Shown here: one piece after another, positions 1 through 9,469 of the stretch
How the letters are laid out: every line of letters starts with the position of its first letter
Position numbering within the stretch: the stretch's first letter is position 1
From: Fen-1298 sp963833465
GTDB taxonomy: Bacteria; Bacteroidota; Ignavibacteria; UBA10030
Direction: 5' to 3'
Assembly (NCBI GenBank): GCA_963833465.1
Contig: CAWHXW010000002.1
Location: forward strand, 248,001-312,000
DNA length: 64,000 nt
The notes under the pieces: model-generated
Databases searched by the model: none
What the model was told of the DNA's origin: nothing
Seen by the model: only the letters and a program-made list of their open reading frames with translations
Translations under genes and position numbers: made by a program

Positions 1-146
1 CCCAAATCACCCTCAGCAAAATAACCAAAACTCAGATTTTGAGAAGTAATCACAGTAACAGTTATAGGCCGAGGCGGCATTTCCTGTGCATTGATAGAAA
101 CATAAACCAAAAGTAAAAATATACTTCCATATAAAAGATGCTTCAT
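1..146 (-). CDS. Secreted protein, likely DUF4402 family (3' end outside window)
   Basis: A reading frame starts at the ATG whose first base is 146 and runs off the left edge of the window, so only the first 48 residues are visible. It opens with a typical signal peptide: MKHLL, a hydrophobic stretch, and a likely cleavage after INAQ. The mature start contains ITVTVITSQNLSFGYF followed by a glycine. This resembles the opening strand of the two DUF4402 proteins further along (MNFGNIATG), so I infer a third, diverged member of the family. It lies 71 bp downstream of the giant repeat protein and may belong to the same transcription unit. No terminator is seen between them. The family call is an inference from a short segment. 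Confidence 0.6.
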   Translation of the reverse strand, partial: MKHLLYGSIFLLLVYVSINAQEMPPRPITVTVITSQNLSFGYFAEGDL

Positions 147-217
147 CGATAAATATAGTATGCTATTATTTATCATTAGTTTTGTATTAATATTTCTTAG
201 CGCTGTAATCTATAATA

Positions 218-3200
218 TTATTTAAGCAACATTAATTTTTTTGTTTCTGAAAAATTTCCAGCTTGCAATCTATAAAAATAGACACCGCTTGAGAGTTTAT
301 TCCCGTCAAATTGTAATTCATAAGAACCGGATAATTTTTCCTCGTTAACAAGTTTTGATACTTCTTTTCCAAGTATATTGTAAACCGTTATATTTACAAA
401 GCTTGTCTGTGGAATTGAATATTTTATTGTGGTACATGGATTGAATGGATTAGGATAATTCTGTGACAAAGAAAATTTTGCTGGAATATCTTTTGGCATA
501 GAAGTTATGATAGTCCGAGAGAAAGCTAAAGAAAATCGAGTTTCATACTCGCCTGCAAGTAAAAAGATGCGGTACTGCGGATTTAATTTTATATACTGGT
601 TAATACCTCCTGCAGCATCTACTAGATAAATATAAATACCGGCTGGAATCTGTTCAACGTCTCTTGCGTCGAAAGTTATCCATCCATCTTTTGCTGTTCG
701 GAGGCCAAGCGGAATTATATCTATACTATTAGACGGGAAAGGTACGGCATTTATCGAAAGTTTTTTTGTATCAGGAGTCATTGAATATAAATTGGGAACA
801 AGCGTATCTGTATTCATCAGCTTCAATGCATCAAGATCCTTATCGAATAACTGTGTGGCTGAGCTGTCAAAATAAATTACAGCAGGGTCAGATGGCGTTC
901 CGTTGTCCACAAAACCGGCAGTAATTCTTAATAAAGGAAATGTATTTCCAACTATAGATTTTAGAAAACCATGAGTTTGATCATTTACTCGTACACTATT
1001 TGTAACTGCGAGAGTTCCCGTCACCGGATATGTTCCATTAGTAACATGAACAAAAAATCCTTGCATGGAAGGAATAATATTTGTTGCTAACCCATCACTT
1101 GAAACACCATTTATATAAGTGCTATATGTACCGGTATACTGGTCGGTAGCACCTGCTTTGAAGTAATATAATGCGTTATCAATATTCGTCTTTGTCCATC
1201 CACTAGCTGCATTCCAATCGATAGCCGAAGGATACGGGTTGCCTACAAAATTGACTCCCTGTGTGTATGTCTGATTATGATTATATAAAGTGATAGACAT
1301 AGCACCATTGTTCACCACACCTGTGATATTCACTGTTACTGGATTGGAAGAAGAACCAAAGTTTGCAGCATAACCCTGCATTGGATTTAATGGATTTATA
1401 GCCGTTGTATAATTTACCCATCCGGAAATAGGCTGACTATTATTTTGATTGTTTTCGTTATATGCATAGAATGTCGGAAAGGTAGCCGTTAAATCTACGT
1501 AACTTGAAAATCCATTTACTGTTAATGACTGGAATGGCGAACTGACATATTTGTAACCAAATGCAGAAGGAAGATACCGCTGCATTGTAACATTTCCAGT
1601 AACCGATCCTGTGCTGCTGCCATCAATCAAAGATGTTTGTGTTGCTGTAGATAGAAGTGTAAGGTTTCCATTCGTGTTTAGCGGTCCATTGCAAAGCAGG
1701 ATTCCGCTCAATGACATCATCTGATTATTTAAAATGAGAGTGTTCGTCCTGTTAATCGTCAAATTATTTATGGACGGTGCTGTAGTAAAAGTACCATTAG
1801 GTATTGTAAAAGCATTGCCTCCAGTATTTCCTGAAGTGCCAAAAAATAAATTCGAACTTGCAGTTGTTGTTATTGTGCCCGAGCCTACGCTGATTGGAGT
1901 GTTCGAAGTCTGGAACGCAAGTGTATTTGAGCCAACCGAGAGAGCTCCGCTTGTCAACGTAAGTGTACCCGCAACAGTAATAGAATTTATCGAAAGTCCA
2001 GCGCTGTTATTTAGAGATAAATTATTAAAAGTTGTTGAACTGCTTCCGCTTATTGTTTGAGCGCTTGCACCATTAAAGGTGACAGTACCACTATTATGAG
2101 TAAATGTTCCGCTATTTGAAAAATTACCTACCAGACTCATAGTGCCTGAAGTTGAAGTGAGTGTTCCAGCACTAATTGATAAAGCGTTCAGAGTTATTGC
2201 ATTATTGCCAAAACTCAATGTACCTGATCCGGCTTTCGTTAAGCTTTTTGCATTGTCGTTGATTATACCTCCTATTGTAAGTGAACCAGCATTCACAGTG
2301 ATCTGCCGATTTAAATTCAATGATACTGCACCGGAACCTAAATTAAGATTCCATGGTATAGTACCGCTATAAGTGAAATCTGCATTTAGTGCTAACTGGT
2401 AATTGAGAGTAGTAATGTTTGCACCGCTTGTATTATCAATTGTCCCGCCTGCAATAGTAAATGTTCCTGCAGTTGTGCCCAGCGCATTAGAATTATTTAT
2501 ATTAAGAGTTCCGGCATTCAAAGTAGTGCCGCCTGTATAAGTATTGGCGAAATTCATGGTAAGCGCACCACTATTCTGTTTTGTAATATTAGTAGTACCC
2601 GTTCCATTACTTATTGCAACGGTGCTTTGCGTTACCGACCCAATATTGTTAAATGAAATAGTATTAGTTCCAGCAACACCACCTGTTATACCACCTGAAA
2701 TAGTGAGAGCATTTGTACCTGTAGTCGCTACTTGTGTTATTGATAATGGCTGACTAAATGTAATAAGTCCGCTGAATGTTGAAGCATTAGCCGTATTTCC
2801 GCCAATACTATATCCACCTGAATTTGAATTATTTGAAACTGTTACTGTTCGTGCAACTGTGAAAGCTCCTCCTGTTAACAAAGCAACTGCATTGTTGCTT
2901 GTGTTTCCATCACCAAGCGTTATTGCTGATGTAGCATTCCCAAATGCTCCAGCAGAACCACTTGGTGCATTTGCTCCAGCTATCAGCATACCTTGACTCA
3001 CAGTCGTGGTACCAGTATAAGTATTTGTTCCACTCAAAATCAATGTACCTGTGCCCGTCTTAATAATGTTGCCTGCGGTTGCAGCACCTATTACACCTGC
3101 ATAAGCAGCTGGATTTGTATTATCACTTCCAATGGTCAAAGTTGCTGTACCCAGTGTTACATTACCACCAGTTGTACCACCACCAGTAAGTGAACCAATG

Positions 3201-6001
3201 GTATTATTATATCCTGTTATATTTAAAGCGGCTCCAGTATAGTTTCCCATTATTACTGCGGAATTACTTCCAAAAGCATTTGTTATTACACCTGCCTGTA
3301 ATGTACCACCATTAACAGTAGTTGAACCTGTATATGTATTGGCAAAATTAAAATTGGTCGTTCCCGTATTTTGTTTGATGATTGCGGTTATTCCTGTACC
3401 ATTACTTATTGCAGCGGTATTGACTGTAACTGTACCTACATTATTAAAAGTCACGGTATTCGTCCCAGCAACACCACCTGTTATTCCTCCTGAAATAGTT
3501 AAAGTTCCTCCTGTTATTTGTGTAACTGATAATGGCTGACTAAATGTAATTAATCCGCTATATGTTGAAGCATTAGCCGTGTTTCCGCCAATACTATATC
3601 CACCTGAATTTGAATTATTTGAGACTGTTACTGTTCGTGCAACTGTGAAAGCTCCTCCTGTTAACAAAGCAACTGCATTATTGTTTGTGTTTCCATCACC
3701 AAGCGTTATTGCTGATGTAGCATTCCCAAATGCTCCAGCAGCTCCACTGGGAGCATTTGCTCCAGCTATCAATGTTCCCTGGCTGACCGTCGTAGTACCA
3801 GTATAGGTACTGTTTCCTGAAAGAGTCCATGTGCCAGTTCCAATCTTTGTAAGATTGCGGGCACCTGCAATTACGGTTGAGATACTGCCGCCTGCAGAAC
3901 CTCCCAAAGTGATATTAGTAGTCCCACTTGCTGGCGTCCCTGTTATAGCAATAGTGCCACCATCACCCACTACGCTTGCATCGGCAGCGAAAGTAATCAC
4001 ACCACTATAGGTTGCTGCAGTTGAAGAACTATTTATCAAAGCGCCGCCGCCGGATGGACCTGTCCCACTGATTGAAAGCGCTTCCGCATAAGTTGTATAA
4101 GTTTGTCCGTTAAGATCAAGTGCGGCTCCACTTGATACCGTAGTTCCCGTTGCAGCCGTGCCTAAAGAAGATGTGCTCCCAAGTTTGAGAGTTCCAGTGC
4201 TTACAGTTATTGCCGCTGTAGATGTATTAGCGCCTATCTGCACTGTTCCACTACTAACTATGGTTAAAGCATAATTGCCCGACGTAGCTCCGGAGATTGT
4301 TATGTTTCCTGTTCCACCAATACTACTTGCACTTCCCAAGGCAACTGTTCCAGTCCAGGTCGCTGCAGTCGAAGAACTGTTTATCAAAGCACCGGCGGCG
4401 GAAATACCTGTCCCATTTAACGTCAGCCCTTCGGCTATACTTAAACTAATACCATTGAGATCAAGCGCGGCACCACTTGATACCGTAGTTCCAGCCGCAG
4501 TCGTACCTAAAGAAGATGTACTGCCAAGTTGGAAAATTCCGGCACTGACAGTTATTGCCGCTGTCGAGCTATTAGTACCTATCTGCAGCGTTCCACTGCC
4601 GACCTTAGTCAAAGCATAATTGCCCGACGTAGCTCCGGAGATTGTTATGTTTCCTGTTCCACCAATACTACTTGCACTTCCCAAGGCAACTGTTCCAGTC
4701 CAGGTCGCTGCAGTCGAAGAACTGTTTATCAAAGCACCGGCGGCGGAAATACCTGTCCCATTTAACGTCAGCCCTTCGGCTATACTTAAACTAATCCCGT
4801 TCAGATCGAGTGCTGCGTTAGTGGCAGAAACTGTTGTTCCACCTCCGGTTGTACCTAATGGAGTATTCGTGCCATTTCCCCCTGCACCAAGCTGTATAGT
4901 TCCAGCACTGATTGTAGTGCTGCCACTATATGTACTCGCTCCAGAAAGAATTAATGTACCACTACCTGCCTTAGTAATACCTACAGATGTTGCACTGCCA
5001 TTTTGGATAATACCAGAAAAGGTTGTACTTGTATTATCGCTACCTGCTGTAATCGTCAAAGTGCCTGCCGCTGAACTTGTAACAGTACCTGACCCGGAAA
5101 GTGATCCAACTGTAGGACTGTATCCAGCCAAGTCATAAGTAGCATTATCCACAAGTGCACTCAAATTAGTTTCTGCACGACTAAGCTTGATGGTTCCCGA
5201 ACTGATAGTCGTAGTGCCAGTGTATGTATTGGCTTGACTCAGGGTTAATGTACCTGTGCCGCTATAGGTAATGGCACCTGTTCCTGACCAAACACCTGTC
5301 TGAATTACATTTCCATTACCGTTATATACGCCTGCAAAATTTCCACTGGATGCAGCAATACTTAATTGAGTAACTCCTCCATTTGTCGGGTTGGTTACTG
5401 TCATAGTACTTGTGCTCGCCGTTTTAGTTAAAGCTCCAAATGTTACACCTGCTGTTCCGCTTGTAACATTAGTACCTCCGACTATTGTCAATGTAAATGC
5501 ACCTATAGATATTGTGCCAAGTGTGTAAATATTCCCAGTTCCACTCAACGTTACATCGGAAATGATTTGTGAGTTAACATTAACTGTAGTATTCCGCCCA
5601 AAGCTCAATGGATTACCAGCAGTATTGGTCAAATAAAGTGTCCCTCCTGAAAGCGTCAATGCCCCTGCACCAAGTGCTGCGGCATTTGCTGTGCCCACTA
5701 CCGTTCCATTGCTTACCGTTAATGCTCCGGAAAATGTGTTCGCCTGATTCAATGTCAATGTACCTGTGCCGCTATAGGTAATGGCACCTGTTCCTGACCA
5801 AACACTTGTCTGAATTACATTTCCATTACCGTTATATACGCCTGCAAAATTTCCACTGGATGCAGCAATACTTAATTGAGTAACTCCTCCATTTGTCGGG
5901 TTGGTTACTGTCATAGTACTTGTGCTCGCCGTTTTAGTTAAAGCTCCAAATGTTACACCTGCTGTTCCGCTTGTAATATTAGTACCTCCGACTATCGTCA
6001 A
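218..6001 (-). CDS. Giant beta-strand-repeat surface protein, C-terminal piece with T9SS sorting tail
   Basis: This is the main and C-terminal part of a surface protein whose gene originally ran from 7659 to 218; it is separated from the upstream piece by a frameshift near 6053. The translation is a long series of Gly/Thr/Ser-rich strands such as GTLILSGASTYSGSTTISAG. That is the autotransporter-associated beta-strand repeat pattern, which folds as a right-handed beta-helix. The last ~400 residues are not repetitive. They end in a T9SS type-A sorting domain with the signature NYPNPFNP, a strand containing VYNILGKEV and a final GVYFYRLQAG...KKLMLLK. The product is therefore expected to be exported by Sec and then T9SS, and held on or released from the cell surface, probably as an adhesin. 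No enzymatic domain is visible. The frame stays open upstream of 6001 as far as the frameshift, so the TTG at 6001 is not a true start. Confidence 0.8.
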   Translation of the reverse strand: MTIVGGTNITSGTAGVTFGALTKTASTSTMTVTNPTNGGVTQLSIAASSGNFAGVYNGNGNVIQTSVWSGTGAITYSGTGTLTLNQANTFSGALTVSNGTVVGTANAAALGAGALTLSGGTLYLTNTAGNPLSFGRNTTVNVNSQIISDVTLSGTGNIYTLGTISIGAFTLTIVGGTNVTSGTAGVTFGALTKTASTSTMTVTNPTNGGVTQLSIAASSGNFAGVYNGNGNVIQTGVWSGTGAITYSGTGTLTLSQANTYTGTTTISSGTIKLSRAETNLSALVDNATYDLAGYSPTVGSLSGSGTVTSSAAGTLTITAGSDNTSTTFSGIIQNGSATSVGITKAGSGTLILSGASTYSGSTTISAGTIQLGAGGNGTNTPLGTTGGGTTVSATNAALDLNGISLSIAEGLTLNGTGISAAGALINSSSTAATWTGTVALGSASSIGGTGNITISGATSGNYALTKVGSGTLQIGTNSSTAAITVSAGIFQLGSTSSLGTTAAGTTVSSGAALDLNGISLSIAEGLTLNGTGISAAGALINSSSTAATWTGTVALGSASSIGGTGNITISGATSGNYALTIVSSGTVQIGANTSTAAITVSTGTLKLGSTSSLGTAATGTTVSSGAALDLNGQTYTTYAEALSISGTGPSGGGALINSSSTAATYSGVITFAADASVVGDGGTIAITGTPASGTTNITLGGSAGGSISTVIAGARNLTKIGTGTWTLSGNSTYTGTTTVSQGTLIAGANAPSGAAGAFGNATSAITLGDGNTNNNAVALLTGGAFTVARTVTVSNNSNSGGYSIGGNTANASTYSGLITFSQPLSVTQITGGTLTISGGITGGVAGTNTVTFNNVGTVTVNTAAISNGTGITAIIKQNTGTTNFNFANTYTGSTTVNGGTLQAGVITNAFGSNSAVIMGNYTGAALNITGYNNTIGSLTGGGTTGGNVTLGTATLTIGSDNTNPAAYAGVIGAATAGNIIKTGTGTLILSGTNTYTGTTTVSQGMLIAGANAPSGSAGAFGNATSAITLGDGNTSNNAVALLTGGAFTVARTVTVSNNSNSGGYSIGGNTANASTFSGLITFSQPLSITQVATTGTNALTISGGITGGVAGTNTISFNNIGSVTQSTVAISNGTGTTNITKQNSGALTMNFANTYTGGTTLNAGTLNINNSNALGTTAGTFTIAGGTIDNTSGANITTLNYQLALNADFTYSGTIPWNLNLGSGAVSLNLNRQITVNAGSLTIGGIINDNAKSLTKAGSGTLSFGNNAITLNALSISAGTLTSTSGTMSLVGNFSNSGTFTHNSGTVTFNGASAQTISGSSSTTFNNLSLNNSAGLSINSITVAGTLTLTSGALSVGSNTLAFQTSNTPISVGSGTITTTASSNLFFGTSGNTGGNAFTIPNGTFTTAPSINNLTINRTNTLILNNQMMSLSGILLCNGPLNTNGNLTLLSTATQTSLIDGSSTGSVTGNVTMQRYLPSAFGYKYVSSPFQSLTVNGFSSYVDLTATFPTFYAYNENNQNNSQPISGWVNYTTAINPLNPMQGYAANFGSSSNPVTVNITGVVNNGAMSITLYNHNQTYTQGVNFVGNPYPSAIDWNAASGWTKTNIDNALYYFKAGATDQYTGTYSTYINGVSSDGLATNIIPSMQGFFVHVTNGTYPVTGTLAVTNSVRVNDQTHGFLKSIVGNTFPLLRITAGFVDNGTPSDPAVIYFDSSATQLFDKDLDALKLMNTDTLVPNLYSMTPDTKKLSINAVPFPSNSIDIIPLGLRTAKDGWITFDARDVEQIPAGIYIYLVDAAGGINQYIKLNPQYRIFLLAGEYETRFSLAFSRTIITSMPKDIPAKFSLSQNYPNPFNPCTTIKYSIPQTSFVNITVYNILGKEVSKLVNEEKLSGSYELQFDGNKLSSGVYFYRLQAGNFSETKKLMLLK
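4266..4797 (-). repeat. 345-bp spaced internal duplication in the giant surface gene
   Basis: About 180 bp starting at 4266 recurs essentially unchanged from 4611, exactly 345 bp (115 codons) later. Flanking parts of the 345-bp unit are similar but diverged. The spacing keeps the reading frame, so the duplication adds one set of beta-helix turns. A weaker pair of copies 786 bp (262 codons) apart is visible around 2760-3000 and 3545-3790. Confidence 0.75.
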
Positions 6002-6540
6002 TGTAAATGCACCTATAGATATTGTGCCAAGTGTGTAAATATTCCCAGTATTTCCACTACGTTACATCGGAAGTGATTTGTGAGTTAACATTAACTGTAG
6101 TATTCCGCCCAAAGCTCAATGGATTACCAGCAGTATTGGTCAAATAAAGTGTCCCTCCTGAAAGCGTCAATGCCCCTGCACCAAGTGCTGCGGCATTTGC
6201 TGTGCCCACTACCGTTCCATTGCTTACCGTTAATGCTCCGGAAAATGTGTTCGCCTGATTCAATGTCAATGTACCTGTGCCGCTATAGGTAATGGCACCT
6301 GTTCCCGACCAAACACTTGTCTGAATTACATTTCCATTACCGTTATATACGCCTGCAAAATTTCCACTGGATGCAGCAATACTTAATTGAGTAACTCCTC
6401 CATTTGTCGGGTTTGTTACTGTCATAGTACTTGTGCTCGCCGTTTTAGTTAAAGCTCCAAATGTTACACCTGCTGTTCCGCTTGTAATATTAGTACCTCC
6501 GACTATCGTCAATGTATATGCACCTATAGATATTGTGCCA
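5251..6540 (-). repeat. Near-identical 510-bp tandem repeats (2.5 copies) in the giant surface gene
   Basis: A 510-bp (170-codon) unit begins at 5251, repeats at 5761, and begins a third time at 6272, where it is partial and diverges after about 6530. The copies differ at only a few positions. The second interval is 511 bp rather than 510, because of a 2-bp loss and a 3-bp gain near 6045-6060, and this is what breaks the reading frame. Such long, near-identical repeats are prone to recombination in the cell and to collapse or mis-joining in an assembly. Confidence 0.85.
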
Positions 6541-6734
6541 AGTGTGTATGTTATTCCAGCACCGGAGGACACTAGATCAGAAACAATTGTAGCTGCACCA
6601 CCTACTGTAATATTATATGCATTTACACTTGTACCGGTTGCTAGATCCAATGTTCCACCATTTAGGGTTACCATACCTGAAGTACCAAGAGCAGCCAAGT
6701 TTGCTAAAGTAAGCGTGCCCGATGTCAAAGTCAT
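6057..6734 (-). CDS. Giant beta-strand-repeat surface protein, middle piece (frameshifted)
   Basis: This is the middle fragment of the interrupted giant gene. The frame is really open from the frameshift at 6847-6850 down to a TAG at 6057; the ATG at 6734 is internal (GTMTLTSGTLTLANL). Residues are the same autotransporter-type strands as in the C-terminal piece. Its last ~150 codons repeat the C-terminal piece almost word for word. It ends because the repeat copy here reads ACGTAGTGG where the neighbouring copy reads ACGTTGAGTGG, a 2-bp loss. Putting the two bases back joins it to the downstream piece in frame. It has no signal peptide or start signal of its own, so on its own it would not make a working protein. 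Confidence 0.7.
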   Translation of the reverse strand: MTLTSGTLTLANLAALGTSGMVTLNGGTLDLATGTSVNAYNITVGGAATIVSDLVSSGAGITYTLGTISIGAYTLTIVGGTNITSGTAGVTFGALTKTASTSTMTVTNPTNGGVTQLSIAASSGNFAGVYNGNGNVIQTSVWSGTGAITYSGTGTLTLNQANTFSGALTVSNGTVVGTANAAALGAGALTLSGGTLYLTNTAGNPLSFGRNTTVNVNSQITSDVT

Positions 6735-6801
6735 TGTTCCACTAAATGTATTTGATCCTGAAAGAATTAAAACGCCAGAAGTTGTACTTGAAACAGCTAA
6801 A

Positions 6802-7659
6802 TTAGTAGCCGTTACAGTTCCAGTAATAGTAGCTGTACCAGAAGGCTTTTGAAAAAGTTAAATTTCCTGTGGTCGTGAAACTAGCGAGGGTTTGTGTTGT
6901 TGTTGTGCCTGTAATTGTTACACCGCCAGATCCGGGTGTAAATGTGCCGCTATTCGTAAAATTCCCATCTAGTGTTAAGAGAAAAGTCGAAGGATTTAAT
7001 GTTGCACCGCTACTGATTGCAAGATTACCATTGATTGTTATTGCCACTCCCAACGTAGTTGTACCCGCAGAAATTGTTAGATTATTGAAATTAGTAAAAG
7101 TAGCATTTGGCAGAGTGTTGTTAGCACCTAGAACAACTGCGCCTGTTCCGTATGTAAAAGTCTTTGCACCAGTGCTAGCTCCATTTGTTATTGGTCCATT
7201 TACCGTCAATGTACCGCCATTTGTCATTGTTATCGTTGCGGTTTCATTGCCGGCAGTAGATCCCATCGCGAGACTATTACATGTCAAGCTTGATCCACTT
7301 TCGAACGTAATTGTTCCATTGTCACCATTAGCAGCATATCCAACCGTAACAGATCCTGAAACTGTTACAGACGGGCTTCCAGAAGTAGCAAATGCGAGTG
7401 TACCAGTACCAGCAGCAGTGCCCAAACTCAAAGAAGCACAAACTGCATTTGTGACGTCAACAGTAAGTGTAGCGCCAGTTCCTACGTTTATAACATCTGA
7501 AGAGCTGGGCTGCCCTCCTGTCCCTGAACCTATGGTGATACTGCTCCAATTAGTATTAGTTGTGATTGTTATTGTCACAGCCATTGCCATTGTGCTAATG
7601 AGCACGACCATCGTTAGCAGAATGATCATATAAGGCAATATGTGAAAATTATTTTTCAC
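6802..7659 (-). CDS. Giant beta-strand-repeat surface protein, N-terminal piece with signal peptide
   Basis: This is the N-terminal fragment of the interrupted giant gene. It starts MKNNFHILPYMIILL and has a hydrophobic signal sequence ending near AMAVT, which directs Sec export. Gly/Thr-rich beta-strand repeats follow. The frame is lost at a run of four A (plus-strand TTTT at 6847-6850): the in-frame protein suddenly reads AFWYSYYYWNC and stops. Removing one A restores TFSKPSGTATITGTV and the repeat pattern. Correcting this and the second frameshift gives one frame of about 2480 codons from 7659 to 218. The start lies 12 bp after the stop of the PapD-like chaperone gene, so the two genes are likely co-transcribed. 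Confidence 0.75.
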   Translation of the reverse strand: MKNNFHILPYMIILLTMVVLISTMAMAVTITITTNTNWSSITIGSGTGGQPSSSDVINVGTGATLTVDVTNAVCASLSLGTAAGTGTLAFATSGSPSVTVSGSVTVGYAANGDNGTITFESGSSLTCNSLAMGSTAGNETATITMTNGGTLTVNGPITNGASTGAKTFTYGTGAVVLGANNTLPNATFTNFNNLTISAGTTTLGVAITINGNLAISSGATLNPSTFLLTLDGNFTNSGTFTPGSGGVTITGTTTTQTLASFTTTGNLTFSKAFWYSYYYWNCNGY

Positions 7660-7671
7660 CGTTTTTGATTA

Positions 7672-8556
7672 TCAGTGCAAAAGCAATTCAGCTTCTGCAA
7701 GCTTTTCAGGTTTTGTATCCGAATGTGCAGTAAAGATTACATATAATTTTCCTCTGCTGTAATCAATATCCAGAGTTTTATCAAGTTCAACTTTGAATCG
7801 GCGGATAGGGTTCGGAGTATAAACTGCTATCCCTTGTACAAAACTCACTCGTGTCACTTTACCCCGTTCCGTGATATGATCAACCGCAATATCGCCATAG
7901 ATCGACATATTACCTGTACGATTAAATGTCATTTTAAGGATTGGTGTCGTGTCATTCACCATATCAAATAAAACATCCGATATAGTCACCTTTGCTGTAG
8001 ATTCACCAACTCTGATTATGACAGGTACCGTAATACCAAAAATTGGAACTAATTTTATAGAAATAGAAGTAGTATCTTTAGGAACTTCTTTTTCACCAAG
8101 CGGCTTTTCATTCGGAACCGCCCTGAAATATATGTGCGAACGATATTCACCCGCCGACAGTTGATTAGTTTTTGTGAGTTGTATCTTCACTACCTGCGCT
8201 TCGTTAGGAGCAAGTACAACTGTATGCGGAAAAAAACGAATATATTTATCAGCAAAATTTTCTCCAGAATCAGGTTGCGTGATTTCTTCAAATGCTCCAT
8301 CTTCTTTCATCCTGAATTGCACAATTGAAATATTATACCTGGCTGTATCCGTACCTGTATTTGCAATATTAAGTTCCTGATGCCTTTTTGATCCTTCAAA
8401 AACCACTCTCCTCGGAAATATCATCAGGTTGCCTTGCGCCACCAGATTTATTATTGAGGAAAAAAACATTAATAATATAAATCCTGAATAGAAAATGATA
8501 AAATAAATCGCTTGTTTAAACGTAAGTTCCTTGTTCAAAAATTCAAATTTGTGCAT
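7672..8556 (-). CDS. PapD-like periplasmic chaperone
   Basis: The 294-residue product has a hydrophobic segment at about residues 15-40 that serves as signal sequence or anchor. After it comes an immunoglobulin-like domain beginning NLMIFPRRVVFEGSKRHQELNIANTG, with the spacing typical of PapD-type pilus chaperone N-domains. A later stretch, FFPHTVVLAPNEAQVVKIQL, matches the chaperone G1-strand region, and a second beta domain fills the C-terminal half. PapD-like proteins hold secreted subunits in the periplasm before surface assembly. Here the likely clients are the neighbouring DUF4402 proteins and possibly the giant repeat protein. No usher gene is visible, which is unusual for a pilus system; it could lie to the left of the window. 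No convincing ribosome binding site precedes the ATG, so the start is uncertain. Confidence 0.7.
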   Translation of the reverse strand: MHKFEFLNKELTFKQAIYFIIFYSGFILLMFFSSIINLVAQGNLMIFPRRVVFEGSKRHQELNIANTGTDTARYNISIVQFRMKEDGAFEEITQPDSGENFADKYIRFFPHTVVLAPNEAQVVKIQLTKTNQLSAGEYRSHIYFRAVPNEKPLGEKEVPKDTTSISIKLVPIFGITVPVIIRVGESTAKVTISDVLFDMVNDTTPILKMTFNRTGNMSIYGDIAVDHITERGKVTRVSFVQGIAVYTPNPIRRFKVELDKTLDIDYSRGKLYVIFTAHSDTKPEKLAEAELLLH

Positions 8557-8715
8557 AAATTTTTATTTTAATAAGATTAATAATGACCACTCTGGAGAAT
8601 TAACAATGCTATAATATATGAATTCTCTCTCTTCATCATATCAGTAGATGAAATATACACAAAAAAATTGTACAACAGATGACGTTTCAATTGATTATTT
8701 TAATGAGTGCATTTT

Positions 8716-9222
8716 CTAATTATAATTGACGGTTACTTTTAAACCAGAAACATTCGTATAAGAGCCGGGTACTGTTGATTCCGGAACATTCAGCGTAGCA
8801 CCTACATATACTGTTTGAGTGCCTGCGTTTAACATGCCTATTGGAGCGGGATTACTGACAAATGCATCAACTGTCACACCTTCAGTAACACCATTAAGTA
8901 CAATAGGTGAACCAGGTAATGAAATAGTGTACGTATAACTTCCTGTTCCCGTAACAACAAAGGAAGCGGCTGCAGGTGATCCGCTTACAGGTGGAATTGT
9001 CACGCCACCTGTTGTCGAACGTGTACCATCAGGACTCAATACAGCTGTGCCACTGGCTGCGAGACCTGTGGCTATGTTGCCGAAATTCATATCAACAGTT
9101 TTAGTAATACCTATCGGTGTCACAATATTGACCGAAGTGCTGGCTATTGCAGTTGTTTGAGCAAAAATATTTGTCGAGAAACCAACCATTAAGATTGCGA
9201 TAAATTTAGTTAAGTTTTTCAT
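8716..9222 (-). CDS. DUF4402 family secreted protein
   Basis: This is a small secreted beta-rich protein of 168 residues. It has a signal peptide (MKNLTKFIAILMVGF, cleavage after IFAQ). The mature part follows the DUF4402 plan: an opening strand with MNFGNIATG, a TYTISLPGSP strand, and a closing VTVNYN. The ATG at 9222 is preferred to the one at 9240, because AGGAG lies 8 bp before it, between the two ATGs. DUF4402 proteins are known mostly as pilin-like surface subunits of unknown biochemical role. The gene is closely similar to its upstream neighbour at 9470-9991. It has its own sigma-54-type promoter, and a terminator isolates it from that neighbour. The PapD-like gene lies 159 bp downstream with no terminator between. 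Confidence 0.8.
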   Translation of the reverse strand: MKNLTKFIAILMVGFSTNIFAQTTAIASTSVNIVTPIGITKTVDMNFGNIATGLAASGTAVLSPDGTRSTTGGVTIPPVSGSPAAASFVVTGTGSYTYTISLPGSPIVLNGVTEGVTVDAFVSNPAPIGMLNAGTQTVYVGATLNVPESTVPGSYTNVSGLKVTVNYN

Positions 9223-9254
9223 TTTGCGAACTCCTATCATTTTAGCTCTAGGAA

Positions 9255-9270
9255 TTCAACTGATGTACCA
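9255..9270 (-). promoter_or_regulatory. Candidate sigma-54 (-24/-12) promoter of the DUF4402 gene at 9222
   Basis: Read on the minus strand the site is TGGTACATCAGTTGAA. The sigma-54 consensus is TGGCAC, five bases, then TTGCW. The GG and the TTG keep the invariant 10-base spacing. The two differences are T for C in the -24 block and A for C in the -12 block; the second is shared by the other two sites in this locus. It sits 33 bp before the start codon, leaving a short leader that carries the AGGAG. Confidence 0.5.
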
Positions 9271-9402
9271 AAGAGTATTGCTCTTGTTTTTCGCGAAATT
9301 CTTCTAAAAGAGTTTGGAAACGATTGTAAATTCGACAAAACGAATACAATAACTAACCGTTATGTCATTTTTCTCATTGTCAATGAACAAGTATAAAATA
9401 TC

Positions 9403-9437
9403 CAAAAAAAAACGCTGCCCACACTAAAGGCAGCGTT
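9403..9437 (-). terminator. Rho-independent terminator after DUF4402 gene 9470-9991
   Basis: On the minus strand a perfect 9-bp stem AACGCTGCC / GGCAGCGTT with a 9-base loop is followed by a run of T. It begins about 33 bp past the stop of the gene at 9470. It lies upstream of the sigma-54-type promoter of the next gene, so the two DUF4402 genes are separate transcription units. Confidence 0.9.
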
Positions 9438-9469
9438 TCTTGTAATTGGTTATTTTGATGAATTATACT

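Noticed and set aside
1734..7633. Many plus-strand frames opposite the giant repeat gene (Val/Pro/Ala-rich)
   Set aside because: They are antisense shadows of Gly/Thr/Ser repeat codons and track the repeat period. None has start signals.
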